A DNA stretch of 64,000 nucleotides from Polaribacter sp. Hel_I_88 (GCF_000687935.1 NZ_JHZZ01000001.1:1426001-1490000); one strand, 5' to 3'. Counted from the stretch's first letter, positions 8,395 through 17,390 are shown. Numbers and translations are program-made. The notes: generated from the letters alone by a model not told the origin.

Positions 8395-9024
8395 TTGAAA
8401 ACGATTCACAATATAGACAAATGGTTTTCTTGGATGGACGAACTGGCTGCTCAAGATTACGTAGTTATTGATGATTTTATAGACAATAATCTTTATAAAG
8501 AAATTAAAAACTTCCTTCTTAAAAAAATTGATGATTTTGATCAAGCAGGTATTGGTGCTCTTGATCAGAATATTATAAAAAAGTCCATTCGTGGAGACAA
8601 AACCTATTGGTTAAATAAAGATCGAGATACTGAATTAAATGATTTCTGGGATTTATTAGCCGAAACAAAAAGTACGTTAAATAGATACTGTTATTTAAGT
8701 TTATCTGGTGATGAATTCCATCTAGCACACTATCCATCAGGTGGTTTTTATGCAAGACATTTAGATCAATTTGATGGTAGAAATAACAGAATGATTTCCA
8801 TGATTATTTATCTTAATGAAAATTGGCAGCCAGGAGATGGTGGTCAATTAGAAATTTTGGATAAAAATAGAGAACTACAATTAGTAGACCCAATTGCAAA
8901 ACGTTGTGTGTTATTTAAGAGTGATAAAGTACCACATGCAGTTTTAAAATCTTTTAAAGACAGGTATAGTTTAACAGGCTGGTTACTGTATCAACCAACA
9001 AATTTAGCGCCAATTTTAGGTTAG
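8395..9024 (+). CDS. 2OG-Fe(II) oxygenase (prolyl 4-hydroxylase type)
   Basis: A 209-residue cytosolic dioxygenase. The iron ligands are visible as H122-x-D124 (RHLDQFDG) and H181 (VPHAVL), with R190 (DRYSLTGWL) in place to bind 2-oxoglutarate, all in the P4Hc arrangement. The substrate is unknown; bacterial members hydroxylate prolines in translation factors or in secreted peptides. No ATG gives a full-length protein, so the TTG at 8395 is taken as start; the next in-frame ATG (MDELAAQ) would remove 13 residues. It follows the TerB-like gene. Confidence 0.85.
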   Translation: MKTIHNIDKWFSWMDELAAQDYVVIDDFIDNNLYKEIKNFLLKKIDDFDQAGIGALDQNIIKKSIRGDKTYWLNKDRDTELNDFWDLLAETKSTLNRYCYLSLSGDEFHLAHYPSGGFYARHLDQFDGRNNRMISMIIYLNENWQPGDGGQLEILDKNRELQLVDPIAKRCVLFKSDKVPHAVLKSFKDRYSLTGWLLYQPTNLAPILG

Positions 9025-9036
9025 ATAATTTTTATA

Positions 9037-9579
9037 TTATTCTAAAATATGTGTTGGTAAACCATCAATACTTTGTTGATTTTTATCAGTCCAATATTTT
9101 TTGATACCTTCTTTACCTTGTTCTGCAGCCCAATTATTTAAATCGTTTCTTTCGCCTTTAAATTCAAAATAGGGAATAGACATGCCACAAGAAGTTTGAG
9201 CAGAATCAATAGTAATATCAAAAATTTGACGCGTTCCTGGCGTTTCTGGAAATAGTTGAATTAGTTCGTTCCAAGAAGCATCACCTTCTTTTATTTCTTT
9301 CCCTTTTCCATACAAACGTAAAATGTTTGGCGCTTTTTCAAAAGAACAAAACATGATGGTTATGCGTTCATTTTCTAAGAGATGAGCAGCAGTTTCATTA
9401 CCACTTCCTGTAACATTAAGCCATAAAACTCGGTTTTCAGAAAGAACCCTAAAAGAATCCATGCCTTTTGGCGATAAATTTATTCTACCCGAATTTGGTG
9501 CAGTTGCTACAAAAAATATTTTTTGAGCATCGATAAATTTATGCAATTTTGAGGTAATTTTTGTGTAGAATTTTGACAT
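9037..9579 (-). CDS. Pyridoxamine 5'-phosphate oxidase-like FMN-binding protein
   Basis: A 180-residue protein of the split-barrel PNPOx-like superfamily: IFFVATAPNSGRINLSPKGMDSFRVL near the N-terminus, then the barrel strands NRVLWLNVTGSGNETAAHLLENERITIMFCSFEKAPNILRLYGKG. The C-terminus (GMSIPYFEFKGERNDLNNWAAEQG) matches the YPR172W-like branch rather than true PdxH. It probably binds FMN or a related cofactor and acts as a small reductase; the substrate is unknown. It is convergent with the 2OG oxygenase gene, 12 bases away. Confidence 0.8.
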   Translation of the reverse strand: MSKFYTKITSKLHKFIDAQKIFFVATAPNSGRINLSPKGMDSFRVLSENRVLWLNVTGSGNETAAHLLENERITIMFCSFEKAPNILRLYGKGKEIKEGDASWNELIQLFPETPGTRQIFDITIDSAQTSCGMSIPYFEFKGERNDLNNWAAEQGKEGIKKYWTDKNQQSIDGLPTHILE

Positions 9580-9692
9580 TGAAATATATGTTTTTAAGGA
9601 TTACAATTTACAAAATATCATTTTATTTTGTTGATAAATGATTACTTTTAGACAATATTAGGAACTTTAATTAAAAACCTTAAATTTGATTT

Positions 9693-9992
9693 ATGGTACT
9701 AACAAAAAAAAATAAAGCACTTATCAAATCGCTTTGTGAAAATCACAGTGTTGAAAAACTATATTTATTTGGTTCTGCTACCACAAAAGCTTTTTCAAAA
9801 AATAGTGATATTGATTTTTTAGTGAAATTCAGAAAAATAGATCTTGAAAAATATTTTGATAATTATATCACTTTAAAAGAAGCACTAAAAAACATTTTTA
9901 AAAGAGAAGTTGATTTGGTTGAAGAACAAACATTAAAAAACCCAATTCTCATTAATTCTATCAACAAAAATAAAGAGTTAATCTATGGATGA
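9693..9992 (+). CDS. mntA: MNT-domain nucleotidyltransferase, MntA-type antitoxin
   Basis: A 99-residue minimal nucleotidyltransferase. GS at residues 27-28 (LFGSATTKAF) and D39-x-D41 (SDIDFLV) form the GSx(10)DxD catalytic motif. In characterised HEPN/MNT systems MntA transfers AMP to a tyrosine of the HEPN toxin and neutralises it. The gene overlaps the HEPN gene by 8 bases, the usual coupled arrangement. TAAATTTG lies only 4 bases upstream of the ATG, too close to act as a normal -7 box for this start. Confidence 0.88.
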   Translation: MVLTKKNKALIKSLCENHSVEKLYLFGSATTKAFSKNSDIDFLVKFRKIDLEKYFDNYITLKEALKNIFKREVDLVEEQTLKNPILINSINKNKELIYG

Positions 9993-10341
9993 AAGAATTC
10001 TAAAGTGGCTGTATGATATAAAATTAGCTATGCAAGAAATTGAACTCTATTTTGAAAAAGTTGATAAAAATTTTCTTGAATATCAGAAAAATACGATGCT
10101 AAAAAGAGCTGTTGAACGAGATTTAGAAATCATTGGAGAAGCTGTAAATAGAATTTTAAAAAGAGACGAAACTTTTATTGATAAAATAACAAATGCAAAA
10201 GCAATTATCGGACTAAGAAATCAAGTTATCCATTCTTATGATAACATATCTGATGAAAATATTTGGTCTATTCTTATTAACCATTTACCAAAATTAATGA
10301 AAGATATAGATTTTTTAATCAATAAAAATCAAACTAACTAA
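9985..10341 (+). CDS. hepT: HEPN (DUF86) toxin, HepT-type ribonuclease
   Basis: A 118-residue four-helix protein of the DUF86/HepT family. The RNase motif Rx4HxY is present as R78-NQVI-H83-S-Y85 (IGLRNQVIHSYDNI), with the upstream helix VERDLEIIGEAVNRI typical of the family. HepT dimers cleave RNA and are silenced by AMPylation of the motif tyrosine by MntA. Both the catalytic and the modified residue are intact, so the toxin should be active. It overlaps mntA by 8 bases and ends 28 bases before the antiporter gene. Confidence 0.88.
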   Translation: MDERILKWLYDIKLAMQEIELYFEKVDKNFLEYQKNTMLKRAVERDLEIIGEAVNRILKRDETFIDKITNAKAIIGLRNQVIHSYDNISDENIWSILINHLPKLMKDIDFLINKNQTN

Positions 10342-10369
10342 ACTTCTTTAGCAAAACAATTTTTTTCTT

Positions 10370-11845
10370 ATGGAATACGGATTTCTATCAGTAATACCAC
10401 CAATTATTGCCATCATTTTAGCACTAAGAACCAAACAAGTTTATATAGCTTTGTTATTTGGTATTTGGTTTTCTTGGTTAATTATAGAAGGCTGGAACCC
10501 ATTAACAGGAACTTTGGCCATGATTGAAGGAATGGTAAATGTGTTTCAATCTGAAGGAAATACAAGAACCATTATGTTTAGTGCTTTGGTTGGTGCTTTG
10601 CTAATATTTATTCAATTTTCTAGAGGAGTTGAGGGTTTTATCAATATTATCAACAAAAAATTAACAACATTAGAAACCAAAAAATCAGGATATAGTAGAG
10701 TAATGGTTCAGATTTTGGCAACTGTAACAGGAATTTTATTATTTGTAGAAACCAGTATTTCTTCTTTAACTGTAGGTACTTTATACAGACCAATTTTCGA
10801 TAAACTAAAAATACCAAGAGAAAAACTTGCTTACATTGCAGACTCAAGTTCTGCACCATCATCTATCTTAATACCTTTTAATGCTTGGGGCGCTTTTATT
10901 ATGGGATTGTTGTTAACACAAGGAATTGACAAACCATTTTCTGTGATGATTGCCTCTATCAAATATAACTTTTATCCATTATTAGCCATCTTGATTTTGT
11001 TCATCATCATCTTATCAAAAAAAGATTTTGGTTTGATGAAAAAAGCTGAAAAAAGAACCTTAGAAACAGGCGAATTAATGAACGAAGGTTCAAAGCCCAT
11101 GGTTTCTGATGAAATTACTTCTTTTCCGCCAAAAGAAGGCATTGAAGCCAAGGCTTATAATATGATTGTGCCATTATTAACGATGGTTTTTATGATGCCA
11201 ATCAACTTAGTTTACACAGGTTGGAATGCTGTAAAAGAATCCACTTCGTTTTTAGATCACGTTTCGCAAGCAATTGGAGAAGGTTCAGGTTCATCATCGG
11301 TTTTATATGCAGTAATTACAGCAATTTTGGTAGCAATGATTATGTATTTTATTCAAGGAATTATGAAGCCAAAAGAAGCCATCGATTTAACGTTAAAAGG
11401 AATTAGTGAGTTAATGCCTTTGGCTTTATTGATGTTGTTAGCCTTTGCAATTGGTGATGCTTGTAAGGAATTAGAAACAGGAATTTACGTTGCAAACGCT
11501 ACTAAAGATTGGCTTTCGCCAGAATTATTACCAGCAGTCGTTTTTATCATCAGTTCTTTTATTGCGTTTTCTACAGGAACTTCTTGGGGAACTTTTGCGA
11601 TTATGTTGGCAATTGCAGTGCCAATGGCAAATATTCATGGAGCAGATATTACAATTGTGGTGGCTGCAACTTTAGGAGGAGGAATTTTCGGAGATCATTG
11701 TTCGCCAATTTCAGATACATCTATAATTTCTTCTATGGCTTCAGCCAGCGATCATATAGATCATGTTAAAACACAATTGCCTTATGCTTTATTTGGTGGT
11801 GTAATTACTGTTATTTTGTATTTGATTATTGGGTTTTTTGGGTGA
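10370..11845 (+). CDS. Na+/H+ antiporter, NhaC family
   Basis: Inner-membrane protein of 491 residues with about 11-12 hydrophobic helices. FSTGTSWGTFAIMLAIAVPMA and GGGIFGDHCSPISDTSIISSMASASDHIDHVKTQLPYA (about residues 398-480) are the strongly conserved NhaC signature around the ion path. It exchanges cytoplasmic Na+ (or a coupled substrate such as malate or lactate in some NhaC relatives) for H+, fitting a marine lifestyle. The stop codon is followed at once by a 41/42-bp tandem repeat. Confidence 0.88.
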   Translation: MEYGFLSVIPPIIAIILALRTKQVYIALLFGIWFSWLIIEGWNPLTGTLAMIEGMVNVFQSEGNTRTIMFSALVGALLIFIQFSRGVEGFINIINKKLTTLETKKSGYSRVMVQILATVTGILLFVETSISSLTVGTLYRPIFDKLKIPREKLAYIADSSSAPSSILIPFNAWGAFIMGLLLTQGIDKPFSVMIASIKYNFYPLLAILILFIIILSKKDFGLMKKAEKRTLETGELMNEGSKPMVSDEITSFPPKEGIEAKAYNMIVPLLTMVFMMPINLVYTGWNAVKESTSFLDHVSQAIGEGSGSSSVLYAVITAILVAMIMYFIQGIMKPKEAIDLTLKGISELMPLALLMLLAFAIGDACKELETGIYVANATKDWLSPELLPAVVFIISSFIAFSTGTSWGTFAIMLAIAVPMANIHGADITIVVAATLGGGIFGDHCSPISDTSIISSMASASDHIDHVKTQLPYALFGGVITVILYLIIGFFG

Positions 11846-11861
11846 TGCTCTTACAGTTTCG

Positions 11862-12215
11862 TTGAGTTGCGTTACAATTGTGTAAAGTAAGGTTACATTT
11901 TGCTTGAGTTGCGTTACAATAGCGTAAAGTAAGGTTGCTGAATCGTTGAGCTGTATTACAATTGCATAAAGTAAGGTTACATTTTGCTTGAGTTGCGTTA
12001 CAATAGCGTAAAGTAAGCTTACTGAATCGTTGAGCTGTAATCCCAAGCGTAAAGTAAGCTTACTGAATCGTTGAGCTGTAATCCCAAGCATAAAGTAAGG
12101 TTGCTGAATCGTTGAGCTTGTGTTCCCAGCCCTAAAGGAAGGCTCCTGAATCGTTGAGCTGCATTCCTAGTTGTAAAGTAAGCTTACTGAATCGTTGAGC
12201 TGCATTACATGAATG
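11862..12215. repeat. Nine-copy 41/42-bp tandem repeat
   Basis: The block ttgag(c/t)tg...taaagtaag(g/c)tt...ctgaatcg recurs with ttgag beginning at 11862, 11904, 11946, 11988, 12030, 12071, 12112, 12154 and 12195, so the period is 42,42,42,42,41,41,42,41. Units diverge: early ones carry acattttgc where later ones carry actgaatcg. There are no unique spacers between units. The 42-bp copies keep the minus strand open as a 14-residue periodic frame; the 41-bp copies break it. It lies directly after nhaC. Confidence 0.9.
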
Positions 12216-12380
12216 CAAAGCATGAGTGTTTTTTAGAAATTAGCTTCTTTAAGAGATTGAGAAATCACATAAAGTACTAAACATAAAACTAAGCAAGTTT
12301 ATGAGATTTCTCCTATCGTCGAAATGACAAAACTGTTCTTAAAAAATAAAAACGAAACCTTTTCTTCGCGAACTTTGCGT
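12216..12380. other. Non-coding remainder of the nhaC-pheS operon spacer
   Basis: No gene is visible. The segment tgagaaatc (about 12257) pairs with gagatttctc (about 12302) to form a loose inverted repeat; gagatttctcctatcg-tcgaaatgac resembles degenerate palindromes often seen in flavobacterial spacers. Near 12365 cgcgaactttgcgtttaag resembles the cgcaaag repeat at about 29859. Confidence 0.4.
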
Positions 12381-12779
12381 TTAAGTTGATGCTAAAATCC
12401 CACGTTTTTTAATTGCATCAATCATTCGTAAAGAACCTTCTTTGATGGTGTTTTCTTTAAAGAGAAATGTTTTTTCAAATAGTGTATTTCCTTCAAAAAA
12501 AGTAACTTGAAAACGATTGTTTAATTTGAACAATTCAGGTTGAATTAATTCTATTTTCGCGAAAGAGTTTGCAGGTAAAACATCAATTTTTTTACGAAAT
12601 AAAGAAGTTATTTTAGTATCAGAAAAACCTTGTGTAACAATTACAACCATTTCTAAATCCACCTTTTTATTGTTGATGATGTACACATTCCAATCATCTG
12701 TTTTATACAAATCGTTGTATTCGTAAACCACTGCCATTTCTACATTGGTAACTTCTGGAATTTGGATGTCTTTTTTCAC
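12381..12779 (-). CDS. Conserved-looking hypothetical protein downstream of pheS
   Basis: A 132-residue soluble protein. The middle (DDWNVYIINNKKVDLEMVVIVTQGF, then ANSFAKIELIQPELFKLNNRFQVTFFEG) predicts a small beta-sandwich-like fold; the C-terminus is helical and basic. No catalytic motif, signal peptide or membrane segment. It is third in the apparent pheS-86aa-132aa operon, 27 bases after the second gene, so it is probably expressed with translation genes. Function is not recognised. Confidence 0.6.
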   Translation of the reverse strand: MKKDIQIPEVTNVEMAVVYEYNDLYKTDDWNVYIINNKKVDLEMVVIVTQGFSDTKITSLFRKKIDVLPANSFAKIELIQPELFKLNNRFQVTFFEGNTLFEKTFLFKENTIKEGSLRMIDAIKKRGILAST

Positions 12780-12806
12780 TTAAACTAAATTTATTTTAGA
12801 ATCGAT

Positions 12807-13067
12807 TTAATTCCAAATTTTATAAAATTCCTCTTTAGAAATTGCATCTCCATCACAATCATCAATCGTTAAAGTGCCTTCACATAGGCCACCAAACTCA
12901 TCTTCTTGATTGTTTTCATCGTATTTAGTGACTTTTCCGTTTTTATAAACTGTAATTTGTTTTAAAACTTCATCAGCATCATTCGTTTCAAAATACCAAG
13001 TAGAGAAACCCCAATCTGCATATTCATCATCTCTATTCTCATCCCAATATTGTGAAAAATAATTCAT
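12807..13067 (-). CDS. Small acidic hypothetical protein (possibly DUF6881)
   Basis: An 86-residue acidic protein. WYFETNDADEVLKQITVYKNGKVTKYDE, and the tail GDAISKEEFYKIWN, look like the DUF6881 pattern (a short beta-sheet protein reporting 'key N-terminal ... EVYKNG' text), but that assignment is from memory and weak. The ATG shares its A with the TAA of pheS (TAATG), so translation is probably coupled to pheS. No function can be assigned. Confidence 0.6.
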   Translation of the reverse strand: MNYFSQYWDENRDDEYADWGFSTWYFETNDADEVLKQITVYKNGKVTKYDENNQEDEFGGLCEGTLTIDDCDGDAISKEEFYKIWN

Positions 13068-14086
13068 TATATAACTGATTTAAATTGTTCTAAAAAGCGT
13101 TTATCATTTTCGTAAAACATTCTTATATCAGGAATTTGATATAACAACATTGCAATACGTTCTATACCCATTCCAAAAGCGTAACCAGAGTATTTTGTAG
13201 GATCTATGTTTGCGTTTTTCAACACATTTGGATCTACCATTCCACAACCCATAATTTCTAACCAACCTGTACCTTTTGTAATTCTATAATCGGTTTCAGT
13301 TTCTAATCCCCAGTAAATATCTACTTCTGCACTTGGCTCTGTAAATGGGAAATAAGAAGGTCTTAAACGAATCTTGGATTTCCCAAACATCTCTTTCGTA
13401 AAGTATAAAAGTGTTTGTTTTAAATCGGCAAAAGAAACATCAGTATCTATATACAAACCTTCTACTTGATGAAAAATACAGTGTGCTCTTGCAGAAATAT
13501 CTTCGTTTCTAAAAACACGACCAGGAGAAATTGTTCTTATAGGTGGTTTGTTGTTTTCCATATAACGTACTTGCACAGAAGAGGTGTGTGTACGCAACAA
13601 AATATCAGGATTTTGTTCGATAAAAAACGTGTCTTGCATGTCTCTTGCTGGGTGATATTCAGGCAAGTTTAGTGCAGTAAAATTGTGCCAATCATCTTCA
13701 ATTTCTGGTCCTTCAGATACTGTAAAACCAATTCTATTAAAAACTTCAATAATTTGGTTTCTTACTAATGATATTGGATGTCTAGAACCTAATTCAATAG
13801 GTTCTTGAGGACGCGTTAAATCGCCATAAATACCTTTTTCTTCAACAGCATTTTCTAAAGATTCGTTTAAGGCTGCTACTTTTGTTTCAGCAGAAGTTTT
13901 TAACTTGTTTAAAGCTTGCCCAAAATCTTTACGCAATTCAGCATCTACATTTTTAAACTCAGCAAATAAATCTTTTAACAATCCTTTGCTTCCTAAATAT
14001 TTAATTCTAAAAGTTTCAACTTCTTCTTTCGTGGTTGCTTTAAAAGCATTCACGTCTCCAATAAGTTCTTTTACTTTATCTAACAT
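13067..14086 (-). CDS. pheS: Phenylalanine-tRNA ligase alpha subunit
   Basis: Cytosolic class II aminoacyl-tRNA synthetase alpha subunit of 339 residues, normal length. The N-terminal coiled coil (about residues 1-90) binds tRNA. Motif 2 is visible as HTSSVQVRYM...ISPGRVFRNEDISARAHCIFHQVEGLYID, and motif 3 as GYAFGMGIERIAMLLYQIPDIRMF at the C-terminus. The partner pheT is not adjacent, as is common in Bacteroidota. A genuine Shine-Dalgarno sequence (AAGGAG) precedes the ATG, unusual for this phylum. It heads a three-gene operon. Confidence 0.96.
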   Translation of the reverse strand: MLDKVKELIGDVNAFKATTKEEVETFRIKYLGSKGLLKDLFAEFKNVDAELRKDFGQALNKLKTSAETKVAALNESLENAVEEKGIYGDLTRPQEPIELGSRHPISLVRNQIIEVFNRIGFTVSEGPEIEDDWHNFTALNLPEYHPARDMQDTFFIEQNPDILLRTHTSSVQVRYMENNKPPIRTISPGRVFRNEDISARAHCIFHQVEGLYIDTDVSFADLKQTLLYFTKEMFGKSKIRLRPSYFPFTEPSAEVDIYWGLETETDYRITKGTGWLEIMGCGMVDPNVLKNANIDPTKYSGYAFGMGIERIAMLLYQIPDIRMFYENDKRFLEQFKSVI

Positions 14087-14113
14087 CTCCTTATAAATTA
14101 GTTGGCAAATTTA
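14087..14113 (-). promoter_or_regulatory. pheS ribosome-binding site and putative -7 box
   Basis: On the minus strand TAAATTTG (14113-14106) matches TAnnTTTG, and ATAAGGAGAT (14096-14087) puts a strong Shine-Dalgarno core right before the pheS ATG. Most genes in this window lack such a core. Confidence 0.5.
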
Positions 14114-14220
14114 CAATTTTTTATTTTTGTGAAATCTATATTTATCAATTGAATACGTAATTTTATGAAAAATATACACAAGAAAATTAATACCTTGTGA
14201 GTTATAAAAGAGGAATAAAA

Positions 14221-17200
14221 ATGAAGAAAACTATCTTACCTAATTTAAAAACCTACGCATTTAAAGAGGTAACTTTCGATAAATTAATGCAAAACAGAAT
14301 TAATAAGGTATTAATTGTTTGCTCTAATTACGATTACTACATGCTTGAGGAAGATGGTAGAATTGAAGAACGAATTTTTAATGAATATACTTCTTTAAAT
14401 CTAAGACATCCACCGAATTTTATCCATGCAAATTCTGCTAAAAGAGCCATAAAAATGATGGAAAACCATCAAATTGACATTGTAATTACATGGTTAGATA
14501 TTGGTAATTATAAAGCTTTTGAAGCATCAAAAAACATTAAAGAAGCCTTTCCTAATGTGCCAATAGCTGCTTTAAGTCACCATTCTTCTCAATTAAGAAG
14601 TAAACTCCAGAAAGAAAACACAGATAGTATTGATTTTGTTTTTCATTGGAATGGAAATGCAGATATATTTTTGGCGATTATTAAATTAACGGAAGACAGA
14701 ATGAATGCCGAAGTTGATATTAATACCATTGGTGTAAAAGCTATTTTGTTAGTAGAAGATTCGCTAAAATTTTATTCCAGATATATTCCACTAATTTATA
14801 AAGTGCTTTTGAAACAAACGCAGGAGTTTATGTCTGAAGGATTAAATGAGCATCGAAAAATGCTTTTAATGCGAGGAAGACCAAAAATTTTATTGGCCAC
14901 AACTTTTGAAGAAGGAATTAGTTTATTCGATACCTATAAAGATAATTTATTGGGTGTAATTTCTGATGTTAACTATTATAAAGATGGAGTTAGAAACAAA
15001 GATGCTGGTTTTTTATTGTTAAATTATGTAAGAAACTACAAACGATATTTCCCTTTTTTAATACAATCTTCTAATGCTGATAATGAAAAACGAGCTTTAG
15101 AATTAAAAGGGAAGTTTTTATACAAACATTCAGAAACCTTAGGGGTTGATATAAAAAATTATATTATAAAATATTTTGCTTTTGGCGATTTTGAATTTTG
15201 GGATCCTACACAAATGAAGGTTTTGGCAACAGCTAAAGATTTAAGCGAATTTCAAAATGCCATAAAACACGTTACAGAAGATTGCTTAATGTATCATGCC
15301 ACAAGAAGCGAATTTTCTAAATGGTTAAAATCTAGAGCGCTTTTTCCGCTTGCAAACTTATTAAGCGTCATAGAATATGACGAATTTGAAAATAATGATC
15401 AAATAAGAGAGTTTTTAAATAATTCTATTAAAGCTTACAGAGTTTACAGATCTAGAGGTGTTATTGTAAAATTTAACAAAGATAGATACGATGGTTTTGT
15501 TGGTTATGCAAGAATTGGCGAAGGTGCTTTAGGAGGTAAAGCAAGAGGTTTGGCCTTTATAGATTCTTTTTTAAAACGAAATAATTTATATAATAAATAT
15601 GAAAACGTAAGCATAACCATACCAAGAACAGTGGTAATAAGTACCGATGTTTTTGATCAATTTATAGAAACCCATAAACTAATTAAATTTGCTGCAGAAA
15701 GCACAGATGATGATGAAATTTTACATGAATTTATTTCGAAAGATTTACCTGAATGGGCTTTAGAAGATGTCAGAGCATTTTTAAAAACAACCCAATGTCC
15801 TATTGCTGTTCGCTCCTCTAGTTTGTTAGAAGATTCTAATTACCAACCCTTTGCAGGAGTTTTTGCAACCTATATGGTTCCAGATTCTCATATTGATAAA
15901 AAAGTTGAAATGGTTTCTAATGCCATAAAATCGGTTATTGCATCTGCTTTTTTTCAAAATAGTAAATTATATTTAAAAGCGATAGCACACACTATAGAAG
16001 AAGATAAAATGGCTGTAATTTTACAAGAAGTTACTGGAAAACAATACAAAGATGTGTATTATCCAAATGTTTCTGGAGTTGCACGATCTATTAATTTTTA
16101 TCCTATTGGCGATGAAAAAGCAAATGAAGGAATTGCCAACATTGCTTTAGGTTTGGGAGAAATTATTGTTGGTGGAGGCCAAACCTTGCGTTTCTCACCT
16201 TATTATCCAAAGAAAATATTACAACTATCATCTCCAGGCTCTACTCAAAGAGATACACAACAACACTTTTATGGTTTAGATTTAAATCCTGAAAGTTATA
16301 AAATTTCTACAAGTGAAGCTATCAATAAAAAGAAAGTATCTGTAAGGCAAGCAGAAGACCATGGTTCTTTAAAATTTGTTGCATCTACTTACGATTTACA
16401 AAACAATACAATTAGGCCAGGAGTAATGCATGATGGAGTTCGTGTAATTACTTTTGATAATATTTTGAAGTATAACACATTTCCTTTACCAGAAATTTTG
16501 CAAGAATTGTTACGAATTGGGCAAAGAGAAATGAGAAACCCAATAGAAATAGAATTTGCTGTAAAATTAGATGTACCACCAGGAAAACCAAAAGAATTTA
16601 GCTTTTTGCAAATAAGGCCTATTATAGAAAGTATGGAAACAGTAAGCAAACTACCAAAAGATTTGGATGTTTCTGAAACCATAATTTACTCGGAATCTGC
16701 TTTAGGAAATGGAAAATATGAAAACATTTATGATGTAGTGTATGTAAAACCAGAAACCTTTAAAGCTGCCAATACAAGAGATATTGCCAATGCTGTGGAA
16801 GCCATTAACAAAAAATTTGTTGCAAAAGATAAACCTTATATTTTAGTGGGGCCAGGAAGATGGGGATCTAGCGATTCTTGGTTAGGGATTCCTGTACTTT
16901 GGTCGCAAATTTCTGCTGCAAAAATTATTGTAGAATCGGGTTTAAATAATTTTAGAATAGATCCTAGTCAAGGAACTCATTTTTTTCAAAATTTAACGTC
17001 TTTTAAAGTGGGTTATTTAACCATTAATCCATTTATAGAAGATGGTTTTTTTGATGTTGATTATTTAAACAAACAAGAAGCTGTTTTTGAAGATAAATAT
17101 CTAAGACACATTTCTTTTAAAAAGGAACTTACTGTAGTTATTGATGGTGAAAATAATAAAGCTGCAATTTTTAAAGAAGGTGTATTATTAGAAAACACGA

Positions 17201-17253
17201 TTTCTACTATAGAAGAATCTATAGAAGAATTACCACCAGAAGGATTTATGTAG
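14221..17253 (+). CDS. Receiver-like/PEP-pyruvate-binding (PPDK_N) fusion protein
   Basis: A 1010-residue cytosolic protein from the ATG at 14221, chosen over a GTG at 14197 because AGAGGAAT lies just upstream. About residues 28-150 and 172-290 look like two divergent response-receiver folds: the second has LLVEDS and GVISDVNYY, where the acidic pocket and acceptor aspartate should be. From about 420 to 820 it is a PPDK_N (PEP/pyruvate-binding, ATP-grasp-like) domain with GEGALGGKARGL, CPIAVRSSSLLEDS and FLQIRPIIES. The swivelling phosphohistidine domain and the PEP TIM barrel of true PpsA/PpdK are absent; a further 170-residue tail (GPGRWGSSDSWLGIPV) ends the protein. It probably acts as an ATP-dependent regulator or kinase, not as PEP synthase. 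Confidence 0.8.
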   Translation: MKKTILPNLKTYAFKEVTFDKLMQNRINKVLIVCSNYDYYMLEEDGRIEERIFNEYTSLNLRHPPNFIHANSAKRAIKMMENHQIDIVITWLDIGNYKAFEASKNIKEAFPNVPIAALSHHSSQLRSKLQKENTDSIDFVFHWNGNADIFLAIIKLTEDRMNAEVDINTIGVKAILLVEDSLKFYSRYIPLIYKVLLKQTQEFMSEGLNEHRKMLLMRGRPKILLATTFEEGISLFDTYKDNLLGVISDVNYYKDGVRNKDAGFLLLNYVRNYKRYFPFLIQSSNADNEKRALELKGKFLYKHSETLGVDIKNYIIKYFAFGDFEFWDPTQMKVLATAKDLSEFQNAIKHVTEDCLMYHATRSEFSKWLKSRALFPLANLLSVIEYDEFENNDQIREFLNNSIKAYRVYRSRGVIVKFNKDRYDGFVGYARIGEGALGGKARGLAFIDSFLKRNNLYNKYENVSITIPRTVVISTDVFDQFIETHKLIKFAAESTDDDEILHEFISKDLPEWALEDVRAFLKTTQCPIAVRSSSLLEDSNYQPFAGVFATYMVPDSHIDKKVEMVSNAIKSVIASAFFQNSKLYLKAIAHTIEEDKMAVILQEVTGKQYKDVYYPNVSGVARSINFYPIGDEKANEGIANIALGLGEIIVGGGQTLRFSPYYPKKILQLSSPGSTQRDTQQHFYGLDLNPESYKISTSEAINKKKVSVRQAEDHGSLKFVASTYDLQNNTIRPGVMHDGVRVITFDNILKYNTFPLPEILQELLRIGQREMRNPIEIEFAVKLDVPPGKPKEFSFLQIRPIIESMETVSKLPKDLDVSETIIYSESALGNGKYENIYDVVYVKPETFKAANTRDIANAVEAINKKFVAKDKPYILVGPGRWGSSDSWLGIPVLWSQISAAKIIVESGLNNFRIDPSQGTHFFQNLTSFKVGYLTINPFIEDGFFDVDYLNKQEAVFEDKYLRHISFKKELTVVIDGENNKAAIFKEGVLLENTISTIEESIEELPPEGFM

Positions 17254-17390
17254 AGATAGATATTGTAAAAAATCAACTTAAATAGGTAGTAAAATTTGCA
17301 CATCCTTAAAAAACGGATAAATAATTGTTAAATGTTAAAAAACTCAAAATATATAGTGAAATATTATCAATATTAAAATGTATTTTTGAT

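Noticed and set aside
9681-9688. TAAATTTG as promoter of the toxin-antitoxin pair
   Set aside because: It is 4 bases from the ATG; transcription would begin inside the coding sequence.
11789-12091. 100-codon antisense open frame over the nhaC end and tandem repeat
   Set aside because: The frame is carried by the 42-bp repeat periodicity and runs into nhaC coding sequence. No start signal or homology is visible. Kept only as a property of the repeat.
11862-12215. CRISPR array
   Set aside because: Units are contiguous and diverged without unique spacers, and no cas genes are present.
14221-17253. Phosphoenolpyruvate synthase (PpsA)
   Set aside because: The phosphohistidine and PEP-barrel domains are absent and the N-terminus is receiver-like.
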